Below, in pieces: positions 8,008-17,087 of a stretch of 64,000 bases of DNA (position 1 is its first letter; each line of letters opens with the position of its first letter). Source of the stretch: Mycobacterium sp. MFM001 (GTDB lineage: Bacteria; Actinomycetota; Actinomycetes; Mycobacteriales; Mycobacteriaceae); NCBI RefSeq assembly GCF_003402475.1, contig NZ_BFAB01000004.1, positions 1 through 64,000 on the forward strand. Direction: 5' to 3'. The translations under genes were made by a program, and so were the position numbers. The notes under the pieces are model-generated. The model did not search any database, was not told the DNA's origin, and was given only the letters and a program-made list of their open reading frames with translations.

Positions 8008-9548
8008 AGCGTCAGTTGCCGATTCAGCCCCGCACCTATTCCGCCTTCGATGAGCTAGGTTACGCGGGCGCCATCGACGCCGTTGTCGAACAGACGCAGC
8101 GTCTCTATCGAGCCGATTCCGTCCCGTGGGTGGTCGGCTACTCGGGCGGTAAAGACTCGACGGCCGTCCTCCAGTTGGTTTGGATGGCAATCGCAGCGTT
8201 GCCCGAGACACAGCGCGTCAAGCCAGTACACGTCATCAGTACAGACACACTCGTTGAAAACCCGGTAGTAGCAGCGTGGGTAACGCACTCTTTGGAAGTG
8301 CTTGAAGAGCAAGCACGCAACCAAGGCCTGCCAATCTCTCCACATCGCTTGACACCTGCGGTGTCAGACACATTCTGGGTCAACCTCATCGGCAAAGGTT
8401 ATCCAGCTCCCCGGCCGAAATTTCGATGGTGTACAGAACGCTTGAAGATCAAGCCTTCGAACACATTCATTCGAGGAATGGTTCGCTCACATGGGGAAGC
8501 CATCCTTGTCCTCGGCACACGCAAAGCGGAGAGCAGCGGTCGATCGCACCGTATGACAGCTCTAGAGTCCCGGCGAGTTCGTGATCTGCTGAGCCCCAAC
8601 GATTCCTTGCCAAACTGCTTGGTGTACTCGCCAATTGAGAACTGGTCAAATGACGATGTGTGGACATTCTTAATGCAAGCGGCAAACCCTTGGGGCTACT
8701 CGAACAAGGAACTGCTCACCATGTATCAGGGCGCATCGCCTGACGGAGAGTGCCCGCTGGTGGTTGACACTACCACCCCAAGCTGCGGCGACAGCCGATT
8801 CGGTTGCTGGACATGCACTTTGGTCGACAAAGACAAGTCAATGTCCGCGATGATCCAGAACGATGAAGAGAAGGAGTGGATGCTGCCGCTCCTAGAGCTT
8901 CGGAATGATCTCGACCTTGCTGATGACCGGCACCTGCGCGATTTTCGCCGGATGAATGGCTCCGTGCAACTGTTCCACGATAAGCCGATCCCCGGACCCT
9001 ATACGCAAGAGGCCCGCGAGCGCTGGCTCACCCGTCTGCTTGAAGCACAGTCGTGGATCAGGCAGAACGGGCCATCGTATGTCCGTTCCCTTGAACTCAT
9101 CACGCTCGCCGAGCTGGAAGAAATCAGACGGATCTGGGTCGTCGAGAAGCACGAGTTCGAAGACAATCTACCGCGTCTGTACCAGCAAGCACTTAATGAG
9201 CCCTATCCTGGCAGGCCATTGGATGAGCACCTTCCGCTCGGATCTGAAGCCATCGAAGTACTAAAGGAAGTAACTGGCGAAGACCAGTTGCACTTCGAGC
9301 TCGTGAGGGAGTTGCTTGATATTGAGCAACGACATCGCTCGCGTGCGCGCAGATCTGGCCTGTTCGAATCTTTGGAGAAGGCACTCCGCCGCGGCTTCTA
9401 CGAAGATGAGTCTGACGCCACGGCGCGTGCACTTAATCGGAGATCCGCACTGGCCGGCCCACCGAGGCGTGGCGACGACGAGCCGGATCCACTCGACCTG
9501 CTGGACGGCTTCGTCCGGCAGTCGACAAGTCGCCGAGGCGAAAAATGA
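8004..9548 (+). CDS. dndC: DndC, PAPS-reductase-like sulfurtransferase
   Basis: A 514-residue protein of the PP-loop ATP pyrophosphatase superfamily. The P-loop S-G-G-K-D-S is at 47-52. Four clustered cysteines (C250, C261, C268, C271, the last three as C-x6-C-x2-C) are suited to a [4Fe-4S] cluster, as established for DndC. It activates DNA and transfers sulfur received from DndA. The ATG overlaps the dndB stop (ATGA), and its own stop overlaps dndD, implying translational coupling. Length fits the family. Confidence 0.93.
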   Translation: MKRQLPIQPRTYSAFDELGYAGAIDAVVEQTQRLYRADSVPWVVGYSGGKDSTAVLQLVWMAIAALPETQRVKPVHVISTDTLVENPVVAAWVTHSLEVLEEQARNQGLPISPHRLTPAVSDTFWVNLIGKGYPAPRPKFRWCTERLKIKPSNTFIRGMVRSHGEAILVLGTRKAESSGRSHRMTALESRRVRDLLSPNDSLPNCLVYSPIENWSNDDVWTFLMQAANPWGYSNKELLTMYQGASPDGECPLVVDTTTPSCGDSRFGCWTCTLVDKDKSMSAMIQNDEEKEWMLPLLELRNDLDLADDRHLRDFRRMNGSVQLFHDKPIPGPYTQEARERWLTRLLEAQSWIRQNGPSYVRSLELITLAELEEIRRIWVVEKHEFEDNLPRLYQQALNEPYPGRPLDEHLPLGSEAIEVLKEVTGEDQLHFELVRELLDIEQRHRSRARRSGLFESLEKALRRGFYEDESDATARALNRRSALAGPPRRGDDEPDPLDLLDGFVRQSTSRRGEK

Positions 9549-11518
9549 TCCTTGACCGACTAGTACTGCACAACGTGGGCACGTTCGGCGGGCGACACAC
9601 CATCGAACTCGCACCACCCACTCCAACCAAACCGGTCGTTCTGATTGGGGGTCTAAACGGAGCCGGCAAAACCACTGTCCTGGAAGCCATACATCTCGTG
9701 TTGTATGGGTCGCTGGCGCAGGTTTCTGGCCGCCGGGTCGGCGGCTACGAGAGCTATCTGCGGGGTCTTATCCACAATGGGGTGCCGCATAGTGAAGGCG
9801 CTGCGATCGAGCTGACTTTTCACGCCTATCAGGAGGGCGCCGAGCGTGAGTACTGGGTGCGACGCAGTTGGCGAAGCACTGGAGCCTCTATTCGCGAGAT
9901 ACTACTGGTGTCGGTCGACGGTCGACACGATGGCGCCTTGACGGCCACTTGGAATGAACACGTCAATTCCTTTCTCCCCCGGGGCATTGCGGGCCTCTTC
10001 TTCTTCGATGGCGAACAGATCGAAGCCCTCGCTGACATGGAGCGCTCAAAGGAAGTGCTTGCGTCCGCACTAGCCGCGCTCCTAGGCATCGAGTTGGTCG
10101 ACCAGCTCTCAACAGACCTTGCAGTCCTGCGTCGACGCCACCAAGGAGCACGGGTACCGAGCGAACTCCGGGCGACGATCGAAGAGTGCCAACGTGCAGT
10201 GACGGCTGCGCGACGCGAGGAAGAGTCCGCATCGCAAAGAGTGGCCGCTCTCCATGTAGAAGTTGAGAGGGCAGAGAAGTCCCACTTTGAAGTGAGCGAG
10301 CGCTATCGATCAGCAGGCGGTGATCTTGTTGATCGACGAGAAGCAGCTGAAGCAACTGTCCTCCAGCTACGTGATGACTTGATCCGCGCCAGTGAATCTC
10401 TTCGAGAAGAGCTCGGCGGCAGCGCGCCGTTACTTCAAGTACGCGATGTGCTAGCGGATATGTCGGTGCAAGCCTGTGACGAGGCAGAAGCGGCACGCAA
10501 TCGGCTCCTAGCCGAAACGTTCGCCGAACGAGACTTGGACATCCTCAACCTTCTTCGCGACGCGAAAGCAAAAGTCTCACTGGTTAAGACAGTTGAATCT
10601 TTTATGGCAGCAGATCGCGAACAGCGACACGCTTCCACGAATGTCGCCGAAGTCGTTGGCATGCCAGACGCCGGAGCGATAGGACATCTTCTGGAGGCGG
10701 GCCTGCCCGATGCGCAGAAGCGATTGGATGTTCTCATCGAACAAATCGCTGCGCTTCAGTCTCGCCTCGACGACGCTGAGCGCGTGCTCGCGGCCATGCC
10801 GGACCCGGAAGCATTGGCCCCATTGTTCAGTGCACGCGAGGATGCCTCGGCAAAGTTGGTGCAAAAGCGTGCGGAGCTGGCTCATGCGGAGGAGCGCTTG
10901 AAGGCTTTGCGGGAAGAGCGGACCGCCGCTGACGGCGCATACGAAGCAGCGCTCAACAATGCTGCTCAAGCCAACCTTGCCGTTGATGACGAACGTCGCC
11001 TCGTAGAGCACGTCGACCGTGTCCGCACAACCCTCGAAGCGCTGCGCGCTGCGGCCAGTCGCCGGCATGTTGGACGGATTTCACAACTGATCCTTGAAGC
11101 GCTAAACCACCTTCTCCGTAAGGAAAAGCTGATTACGGAGGTACACATCGATCCAGATACCTTCGTAATCCAACTGACTGGCCGCGACTCACGTCCGCTG
11201 GCAGCGCAGGACCTGTCAGCGGGTGAACGCCAGCTGCTGGCAGTAGCTCTGCTGTGGGGGCTAGCTCGTGCATCAGGCCAGCCGCTCCCGGTTGTCATCG
11301 ACACCCCGCTAGGCCGGCTCGACGGCTCTCACCGCGGTCATCTGATCGAGCGGTACTTTCCGTACGCGAGTCATCAAGTGATCCTCTTGTCGACTGATAC
11401 GGAAATCGATGACGAAGCGTACAAGCGGATTGCCAAGCATGTTGGTCGCTCATATCAGCTTGTGTTCGATCCCACCGAAAACTCAACGTCCATCCAAAAC
11501 GGATACTTTGGGGGGTAG
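9545..11518 (+). CDS. dndD: DndD, SMC-like ATPase of phosphorothioation
   Basis: A 657-residue SbcC/SMC-type ATPase. Walker A G-L-N-G-A-G-K-T-T is at 36-44, a F-F-F-D-G-E-Q-I segment near 155, long coiled-coil arms through the middle, signature S-A-G-E-R-Q near 558, and Walker B V-V-I-D-T-P-L-G-R-L-D near 583-593. It is thought to provide ATPase/nicking activity that opens DNA for sulfur insertion. Unlike the SMC-like protein at 3147 it is intact, which makes it a useful in-window comparison. It overlaps dndC by four bases and is two bases from dndE. Confidence 0.93.
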   Translation: MILDRLVLHNVGTFGGRHTIELAPPTPTKPVVLIGGLNGAGKTTVLEAIHLVLYGSLAQVSGRRVGGYESYLRGLIHNGVPHSEGAAIELTFHAYQEGAEREYWVRRSWRSTGASIREILLVSVDGRHDGALTATWNEHVNSFLPRGIAGLFFFDGEQIEALADMERSKEVLASALAALLGIELVDQLSTDLAVLRRRHQGARVPSELRATIEECQRAVTAARREEESASQRVAALHVEVERAEKSHFEVSERYRSAGGDLVDRREAAEATVLQLRDDLIRASESLREELGGSAPLLQVRDVLADMSVQACDEAEAARNRLLAETFAERDLDILNLLRDAKAKVSLVKTVESFMAADREQRHASTNVAEVVGMPDAGAIGHLLEAGLPDAQKRLDVLIEQIAALQSRLDDAERVLAAMPDPEALAPLFSAREDASAKLVQKRAELAHAEERLKALREERTAADGAYEAALNNAAQANLAVDDERRLVEHVDRVRTTLEALRAAASRRHVGRISQLILEALNHLLRKEKLITEVHIDPDTFVIQLTGRDSRPLAAQDLSAGERQLLAVALLWGLARASGQPLPVVIDTPLGRLDGSHRGHLIERYFPYASHQVILLSTDTEIDDEAYKRIAKHVGRSYQLVFDPTENSTSIQNGYFGG

Positions 11519-11520
11519 AA

Positions 11521-11913
11521 ATGGCCATCGAACACATACGCCTTTCTCAAACTGCACGCGATCAACTCGTGACACTCAAGCGCAGGACGGGCATTGCACA
11601 CTGGAATGTGTTGTGCCGCTGGGCGTTTTGTCGTTCTCTTGCAGAGCCGGCACCGCCTCCAACAGTCAAGTTGGTCCTCGATAGCAACGTCGAGATGTCC
11701 TGGCGGGTGTTCTCAGGCGATCTAGGTGATATCCTCTGGGCCCTTCTACGGTTCAGGTGCCACCGAGATGGTTTGCCTCTCGACGATGAAACACTTGCAA
11801 ATCAATTCCGCCTGCACCTGCATCGTGGCATCGGCTATCTCGTTGGCGACCCGCGTGTGACGAACGCCGTGGGGCTAGCCGAATTAGCTCACACAGTGAC
11901 GTCGGCTGCATGA
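11521..11913 (+). CDS. dndE: DndE
   Basis: A 130-residue protein beginning I-E-H-I-R-L-S-Q-T-A-R-D-Q-L, the N-terminal pattern of DndE (in the Streptomyces and E. coli proteins a small, nick-binding tetramer). A basic patch (L-K-R-R-T-G) follows, as expected for DNA contact. It starts two bases after dndD ends, and its stop overlaps the methyltransferase start (ATGA). With dndA, B, C and D it completes a full modification set. Confidence 0.88.
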   Translation: MAIEHIRLSQTARDQLVTLKRRTGIAHWNVLCRWAFCRSLAEPAPPPTVKLVLDSNVEMSWRVFSGDLGDILWALLRFRCHRDGLPLDDETLANQFRLHLHRGIGYLVGDPRVTNAVGLAELAHTVTSAA

Positions 11914-13355
11914 CAACGCCGGTTAAACGCCATCGAACGGCGTTGAGCCGCTCAGCACTATCACGGCCGTTTGCCGTCGCGGAAGCAGATCAGCTGCTCG
12001 ACCGCTCGCGGTCGATCTTCGATTATGGCTGCGGAAGGGGCGACGACTTGCGCCACCTCAAAGCGCTGGGCTACGACGTTGAGGGTTGGGATCCGACGCA
12101 CCGCTCAAGCTCGTGCCGCCGCGAATCCGACATCGTGAATCTGGGCTACGTCATCAACGTCATCGAGAACCTGGATGAGCGAGCTCAAACTTTACGATCT
12201 GCATGGGCGCTAGCGCGCCATCTCCTTGTCGTGTCTTCGCGATTGACTTGGGACGCACGTGATCTCGCGGGCCAGCCGTTCGGCGACGGAATCCTAACGC
12301 GGTCAGGCACCTTCCAAAAGCTATACGAGCAACAGGAACTCGCCACGTGGATAGAGAACACTCTGGGAACGCGACCGTACGCTGCGGCGCCTGGGATCTT
12401 CTACGTCTTCCGCAACCAGGCGGACGCCCTGCAGTTTCTGTCGACGCGGGTTTATACCTACCGACCACGTGTCCGCATTGACCCGCATGCCCTGTATGAA
12501 GCCAACCAGGAAGTACTCGCTCCCCTCTTCCGCTTCCTAAGTGACCATGCGCGCCCGCCGCGCGCCGGCGAACTTAGTGCCGACGAACTCTCCGCGATAA
12601 ACGATGCAGTCGGCAGCGTTGCCCGTGGGAACCACCTTATTCGTCACGTGACGGGCGATGCGTATTGGGAACGAGTGAGCATCCAGAGGCAGGCTGAGCT
12701 CCTGGTCTACATCGCCCTGTCACGGTTCAGAGGCCGACCACGAATTAGCCAGTTAAGTAAGACCCTTGCAACAGACATCAAAACCCTCTTTGGCACTTAC
12801 AACACAGCCTGTCTCAAAGCGGATCGGTTACTTCTTGCATGCGGTGATCCCGCGATGATCCTCGTAACCGCACGCAGCTCAGCCGTGGGAAAGCAGACTC
12901 CTACCTCACTGTATGTTCACCGCAGCGCGCTTGGAGAACTCCCGCCCTTGATGCAAGTCTATGAGGGCTGCGCCCGCGTACTTTCTGGAACGGTTGCCAG
13001 CGCCAACATTATCAAACTGTCTGTGACCCAACCTCAGGTCTCATATCTGAGTTATCCCACTTTTGATCGTGATGCGCACCCGTTGCTCTCTTCTTCGGTG
13101 ACTGTCAACCTACGAAAACTGACAGTCGATTGGCGGGACTACAGCGCTTCGGAAAACCCGCCGTTACTGCACCGCAAGGAAGAATTTGTTGGCTGTGACG
13201 ACCCGCGTCGCGAACTTTATTCGCGACTGACGCGCGCAGAGATCAAGGCCGGCCTCTACCAAAATCCGGAACTTATTGGCACCGCTCGTGGATGGTCAAG
13301 CACTTTGGCCGCCGTGAATGCTCGCCATAAAGGCCATCGTCTCGTAGTTGGATAG
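11910..13355 (+). CDS. DNA phosphorothioation-associated putative methyltransferase
   Basis: A 481-residue protein. The N-terminal part is a class I SAM-dependent fold: motif I F-D-Y-G-C-G-R-G near 33-40, an acidic W-D-P at the end of strand 2, and N-L-G-Y-V-I-N-V-I-E-N near 76-86. The C-terminal ~250 residues form a separate helical domain. This matches the 'DNA phosphorothioation-associated putative methyltransferase' family (TIGR04096-like), which co-occurs with dnd genes. Its substrate is unknown. It is coupled to dndE by an ATGA overlap and is last in the operon. Its methyl group might target DNA near the sulfur site, but that is inference. Confidence 0.82.
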   Translation: MTTPVKRHRTALSRSALSRPFAVAEADQLLDRSRSIFDYGCGRGDDLRHLKALGYDVEGWDPTHRSSSCRRESDIVNLGYVINVIENLDERAQTLRSAWALARHLLVVSSRLTWDARDLAGQPFGDGILTRSGTFQKLYEQQELATWIENTLGTRPYAAAPGIFYVFRNQADALQFLSTRVYTYRPRVRIDPHALYEANQEVLAPLFRFLSDHARPPRAGELSADELSAINDAVGSVARGNHLIRHVTGDAYWERVSIQRQAELLVYIALSRFRGRPRISQLSKTLATDIKTLFGTYNTACLKADRLLLACGDPAMILVTARSSAVGKQTPTSLYVHRSALGELPPLMQVYEGCARVLSGTVASANIIKLSVTQPQVSYLSYPTFDRDAHPLLSSSVTVNLRKLTVDWRDYSASENPPLLHRKEEFVGCDDPRRELYSRLTRAEIKAGLYQNPELIGTARGWSSTLAAVNARHKGHRLVVG

Positions 13356-13720
13356 TAGTTAGCTAGGGACCTACGTCTCCGTTCTTCCTTGGATCTGAAG
13401 AAATTCAATGTCGTGGCTGATTGGCTATGTCGGCGGCCAGCTATTTGATGCGCCGATTGATGCCGTCGCGGATAACGGCACGGGTGTTGCATCCAGGGGT
13501 GCTCATTACCGTTGGTTATCGAAGGACCCGCCGCGAGTTCGGCTGCCGGTCGGGCTGGGTTGAGCCGCTGGACGATTCGATCGCCATGTCCGAGGTGATT
13601 GCATCGAACCGGCACGCGTGTCGGACCGACACTAAGCGAAGACCACCGATTATGTGCCTGTGCCGGGAGTACGGTTTGCACAGTGGTCGTGGTGATGGCG
13701 ACTGTGGTGGAAGGGTGTCA
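13356..13720. other. Intergenic spacer after the dnd operon
   Basis: This 365-bp spacer separates the dnd operon from the next pair. I see no recognisable gene, RNA or mobile element. A short frame from ATG 13408 to TGA 13563 (51 codons) is open and weakly protein-like, but it has no clear ribosome binding site or family. Longer frames crossing the region lack support. Confidence 0.4.
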
Positions 13721-13897
13721 GTGGCTCGGCTTGAATCAGATGTATTGGATGACTTCACTGCGCGGCTGGAAGATTCCGACGCTGTGCCGGCGGCCGTGGT
13801 CGACCAGTTGCGTACCCTGCTCGCCGGCGACAAGCTCCCCAAGCCCGAGGTGCTGGTCGCGCTGTACAACGCCCAAAGTGGGGACCGCCTCACATGA
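13721..13897 (+). CDS. Small hypothetical protein upstream of SMC-like ATPase
   Basis: A 58-residue acidic helical protein. I chose GTG 13721 because a purine-rich GGAAGGG lies just upstream at 13709-13715. GTG 13715 is an alternative, and the longer frame upstream has no protein-like composition. The stop TGA overlaps the ATPase start (ATGA at 13894), a strong sign of coupled translation and of a shared function. I do not recognise the family. A small partner for the ATPase (antitoxin-like, chaperone or DNA-targeting subunit) is a reasonable guess only. Confidence 0.5.
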   Translation: MARLESDVLDDFTARLEDSDAVPAAVVDQLRTLLAGDKLPKPEVLVALYNAQSGDRLT

Positions 13898-16344
13898 TTC
13901 AGCTCAAGGCCATCCATATCGAGGAGTTCCGCGGCATCCGGCGGTTGGACCTGAGCCTGGATTGCACATCGTTCGTTGTGGTGGGGCCGAACGGCTCAGG
14001 CAAGAGCGGTGTGGTCGACGCAATCGACTTCGCGCTTACGGGTAACGTCGCTAGGCTCAGCGGCTCCGGCACCGGTGGTGTCACCTTGCTCAAGCACGGT
14101 CCACATGTGCACCAGCGCGACAACCCAGCAGCGGCGAAAGTCGCGTTAACGATCGTGGACACGGCCAGCGGCCAGAGCGGCGTGTTGACTCGGTGTGTCA
14201 AGACACCCGGACAGCACACCCTCGAGCCCAATACACCCGAGTTGGTTGCTGCGGTGCAGTGGGCGGCCGAGCACCCCGAGCTGACGCTGTCCCGGCGGGA
14301 GGTCATCAAGTACGTCAGCACCGAACCGGGTAAGCGTGCCCAGGAGGTGCAGGCGCTCCTCAAACTGGACCGTATCGACGAGACGCGCCGGCTTCTGCGC
14401 ACCGCGATGTCCAAAGCCTCAACCGAGGAGAAGCGCACAGGCACAGAAGTTTCCAGCGCCGAAGATGGCTTCCGGCGCCATCTCGATCTGGCGTCGCTCT
14501 TGGAGACCGAGGTGCTCGGTGCGATCAACAGGCATCGCGACGTGCTGGGTCTCGACCCGCTGCAGTCGGTCACCCCAGAAACCGATTTGAGCGCAGGAGC
14601 CGCGGAACCCGGGGAACAGTCTGGCTTTAACAAGAGCTCTGCGCTGCAGGACATTAAGGCGCTGTCCGATTACGTCCGGGATCACGGCGAACTGTCCACT
14701 GCCGCTGAGGATCTGTCCTCAGCCCTCACGGATCTGGAGGCCGATCCGACTATCCTGGATGCCCTCAAGCATCGCGCGCTGATGGAGACCGGTCTGCCGC
14801 TGGTCACCGATGCCGCATGTCCGCTGTGTGACCACCCATGGGATGACGTGCAGACGCTGCGTGCTCATCTTGAGTCCAAGCTGGTGCGCTCGGAAGCTGC
14901 TGCGGCCCTCCAACGCCGGGTGCAACAGGCAGCCGCAAGAGTACGGAGCCAGGTGCAACGTGCCCGAGGCCTGATCCAGGCCGCGCAGCCGCATGCCGTG
15001 GCGGTGGGGCGCAGCGGCCAACAGTCGGTGCTGGTTGACTGGCTGGCTGATCTGGCGGGCTTCGAGGCGAACATGAGCACCCTGGAGACAATCCGTGAGC
15101 AGGCGGCTCGTGTAAGCAGCGATCCGCTGGCGCGGCCTCCGACGTTGGCGGCGATCCTCACCGGCATTGGCGAGGCAGTCGACGCGCTGCCCGACCAGAG
15201 CGCGACCGCCAATGCGCGCACGGCACTCACGATCGCCCAAGAACGCTGGAATAGGCTTGGCCAAGCACGCGCAACGCGCAGGAAAGCGGTCGCGGCACAC
15301 AATACGGCGAAGGCCATCTACGAGAGCTACAACGATGTGGCCGATACCGCGCTAACGACGCTCTACAAGAGCGTCGAGGATGACTTCAGCGACTACTATC
15401 GTCAGATCAACGCCGACGATGAGTCTTCTTTCAAGGCCGGCTTAGCGCCATCGGCTGGCAAGCTCGATCTGGAAGTCGATTTCTACGGCTTGGGTATGTT
15501 CCCGCCGACGGCCTATCACAGCGAAGGCCACCAGGACGGTATGGGCCTCTGCTTGTATCTCGCATTGATTCGGCAGCTGCTGCAGGACGATTTCCGATTT
15601 GCCGTGCTCGACGACGTGGTCACCTCGGTCGATACCAACCACCGCCGCCAGTTCTGCGCCCTGCTCAAGGACGTGTTTCCCGACGTCCAGTTCATCATCA
15701 CCACACATGATGAAGTGTGGGCCCGGCAGATGCAATCCTCGGGGCTCGTCCACCGGCGAGCCAAGGCGCAGTTTCAGGGCTGGAATGTCGACCGCGGACC
15801 CATGTATGTGCAGGGGCAGGATCTCTGGGCACAAATCGATGCCGACCTGGCAAACGACGACGTGCCCGGCGCCGCTCACAAGCTTCGCCGCAATTTGGAG
15901 GCGTTGATGGCTGACATCGCAGCCTCACTTCACGCCAAGGTGATCTATCGCGCCGACAACAATTACGAGCTCGGCGCATTCCTGGACGGAGTGAAGAGCC
16001 GCTACAAAGGCTTGCTGAAAAAGGCTGCGGCATCGGCGAACTCATGGAACAACCAACCCGTCAAGCAACAGGTCATGGACCTCGATGCCGCCCGACTCGA
16101 AGTCGTGGGCGCCCAGGACGGAGAAAACTGGGCGATCAACGCCCTAGTGCACAACAACGACTGGGCCACGATGAGCAAGGCCGATTTCGCGCCAGTCGTC
16201 ACGACCTGCAAAAAATTCCTCGACCTGTTCACTTGCAGCAACCCCACGTGTGACGGGTGGATTTACGTGGTAGAAGGGCCGGGTGGAGAAGACGCTCTGC
16301 GCTGCGGATGCGGAACGCTGAACTTGAATCTGCGCTCGAAATGA
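13894..16344 (+). CDS. RecF/SMC-like AAA ATPase, candidate defence ATPase
   Basis: An 816-residue ATPase starting with I-E-E-F-R-G-I, the usual lobe-I opening of RecF/SbcC/OLD-type proteins. Walker A G-P-N-G-S-G-K-S is at 31-38. A C-P-L-C pair at 309-312 sits in a coiled-coil region, as in a zinc-hook hinge. Walker B (V-L-D-D-V) is near 572-576, followed by an I-I-T-T-H-D-E H-loop. Two cysteine pairs near the C-terminus (C-S-N-P-T-C and C-G-C-G) look like a small zinc ribbon. It is not DndD, and no nuclease domain is visible in it. Together with the coupled 58-residue ORF it forms a two-gene unit beside dnd, so a separate anti-phage ATPase module is likely but unproven. Confidence 0.75.
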   Translation: MIQLKAIHIEEFRGIRRLDLSLDCTSFVVVGPNGSGKSGVVDAIDFALTGNVARLSGSGTGGVTLLKHGPHVHQRDNPAAAKVALTIVDTASGQSGVLTRCVKTPGQHTLEPNTPELVAAVQWAAEHPELTLSRREVIKYVSTEPGKRAQEVQALLKLDRIDETRRLLRTAMSKASTEEKRTGTEVSSAEDGFRRHLDLASLLETEVLGAINRHRDVLGLDPLQSVTPETDLSAGAAEPGEQSGFNKSSALQDIKALSDYVRDHGELSTAAEDLSSALTDLEADPTILDALKHRALMETGLPLVTDAACPLCDHPWDDVQTLRAHLESKLVRSEAAAALQRRVQQAAARVRSQVQRARGLIQAAQPHAVAVGRSGQQSVLVDWLADLAGFEANMSTLETIREQAARVSSDPLARPPTLAAILTGIGEAVDALPDQSATANARTALTIAQERWNRLGQARATRRKAVAAHNTAKAIYESYNDVADTALTTLYKSVEDDFSDYYRQINADDESSFKAGLAPSAGKLDLEVDFYGLGMFPPTAYHSEGHQDGMGLCLYLALIRQLLQDDFRFAVLDDVVTSVDTNHRRQFCALLKDVFPDVQFIITTHDEVWARQMQSSGLVHRRAKAQFQGWNVDRGPMYVQGQDLWAQIDADLANDDVPGAAHKLRRNLEALMADIAASLHAKVIYRADNNYELGAFLDGVKSRYKGLLKKAAASANSWNNQPVKQQVMDLDAARLEVVGAQDGENWAINALVHNNDWATMSKADFAPVVTTCKKFLDLFTCSNPTCDGWIYVVEGPGGEDALRCGCGTLNLNLRSK

Positions 16345-16578
16345 CCTTTCTGATCGCGCCAGGCAAACCGATCCGCGCATACCTACACGGGTTGAGCTCG
16401 ACTTCGTGGTCTTGACCTTGAGTCGATCGCCCAACTAATGCCCAGCGGTTTATCCGCCGTCCGGCTGCCGGCGCCCCGCCCTTGAGACTTCGCTGGCATG
16501 TTAGCGACGCGAGGGTGGCACAACTGCCGTCGACGCGTGAGCGTGTTCGGTACATTGGGTCGGTGAGGACGTTGTGAC

Positions 16579-16588
16579 TTCGATCGAA
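16579..16588. promoter_or_regulatory. Perfect 10-bp palindrome upstream of parB-like gene
   Basis: TTCGATCGAA lies 20 bp before the ATG at 16608, just upstream of the ribosome binding site CAGGAG. A palindrome immediately before a ParB-like DNA-binding gene could be its own operator. This is suggestive only, since a 10-bp palindrome can arise by chance. Confidence 0.25.
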
Positions 16589-16607
16589 TGATCCCAGGAG
16601 TACAAAC

Positions 16608-17087
16608 ATGCCCGAAGACAAGAAGCTCACGCGTATACCCCTTGATTCCCTCGTCATTGGTCTTGGACAGATTCGCGTAACAAACGTCGACAAGGGTATC
16701 AACGAGCTTGCGCACAGCATCCGTGTGCAGGGACTCCTGGAGCCAATTGTGGTCTGTCCCTCGGCAGTCCAAGAAGGCAAGTATGAAGTTTTGGCTGGCC
16801 AGCGCCGCCTCCTAGCCTGCCAAAGGCTGGGTTGGACTGAAATCGACGCCATTGTGCAACAAGCGCCCACTGATGAATCTGCCGCCAAAGCCATCTCCCT
16901 CACAGAGAACTTGCTGCGCGCGGATCTAGCTCGGGTAGACAAAATTGACGCCTGTACTGACTTGTACCGCAAGTATGGAAGTGTAAAAGATGTGGTGGCT
17001 AAGACAGGTATACCAGAAAAAGAAGTTAAAGACTACGTCCTATGCCTAAGCAACAAAGTCAGATCGATGTTCACGACGCAGAGCTAA
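16608..17087 (+). CDS. ParB-like protein, N-terminal part (frameshifted)
   Basis: A 159-residue frame with a ParB/Spo0J N-terminal domain: I-P-L-D-S-L at the start, then L-A-G-Q-R-R near 63-68 (the ParB nucleotide-binding G-x-R-R), then S-L-T-E-N-L-L-R-A-D-L (the E-N-x-x-R motif), and the first part of a helix-turn-helix (Y-G-S-V-K-D-V-V). The tail after V-R-S-M turns into F-T-T-Q-S. Inserting a single G after the ATG at 17067 would restore V-R-S-M-V-H-D-A-E-L and continue in the next frame. I read this as one gene of about 378 codons broken by a one-base deletion, a sequencing error, or less likely programmed frameshifting. It has a ribosome binding site (CAGGAG) and lower GC than its neighbours. 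Confidence 0.65.
   Translation: MPEDKKLTRIPLDSLVIGLGQIRVTNVDKGINELAHSIRVQGLLEPIVVCPSAVQEGKYEVLAGQRRLLACQRLGWTEIDAIVQQAPTDESAAKAISLTENLLRADLARVDKIDACTDLYRKYGSVKDVVAKTGIPEKEVKDYVLCLSNKVRSMFTTQS

Noticed and set aside
13421..13720. N-terminal extension of the small ORF before the SMC-like ATPase
   Set aside because: Codons before 13715 have no ribosome binding site at their ATG and unlikely composition. GGAAGGG supports GTG 13721.
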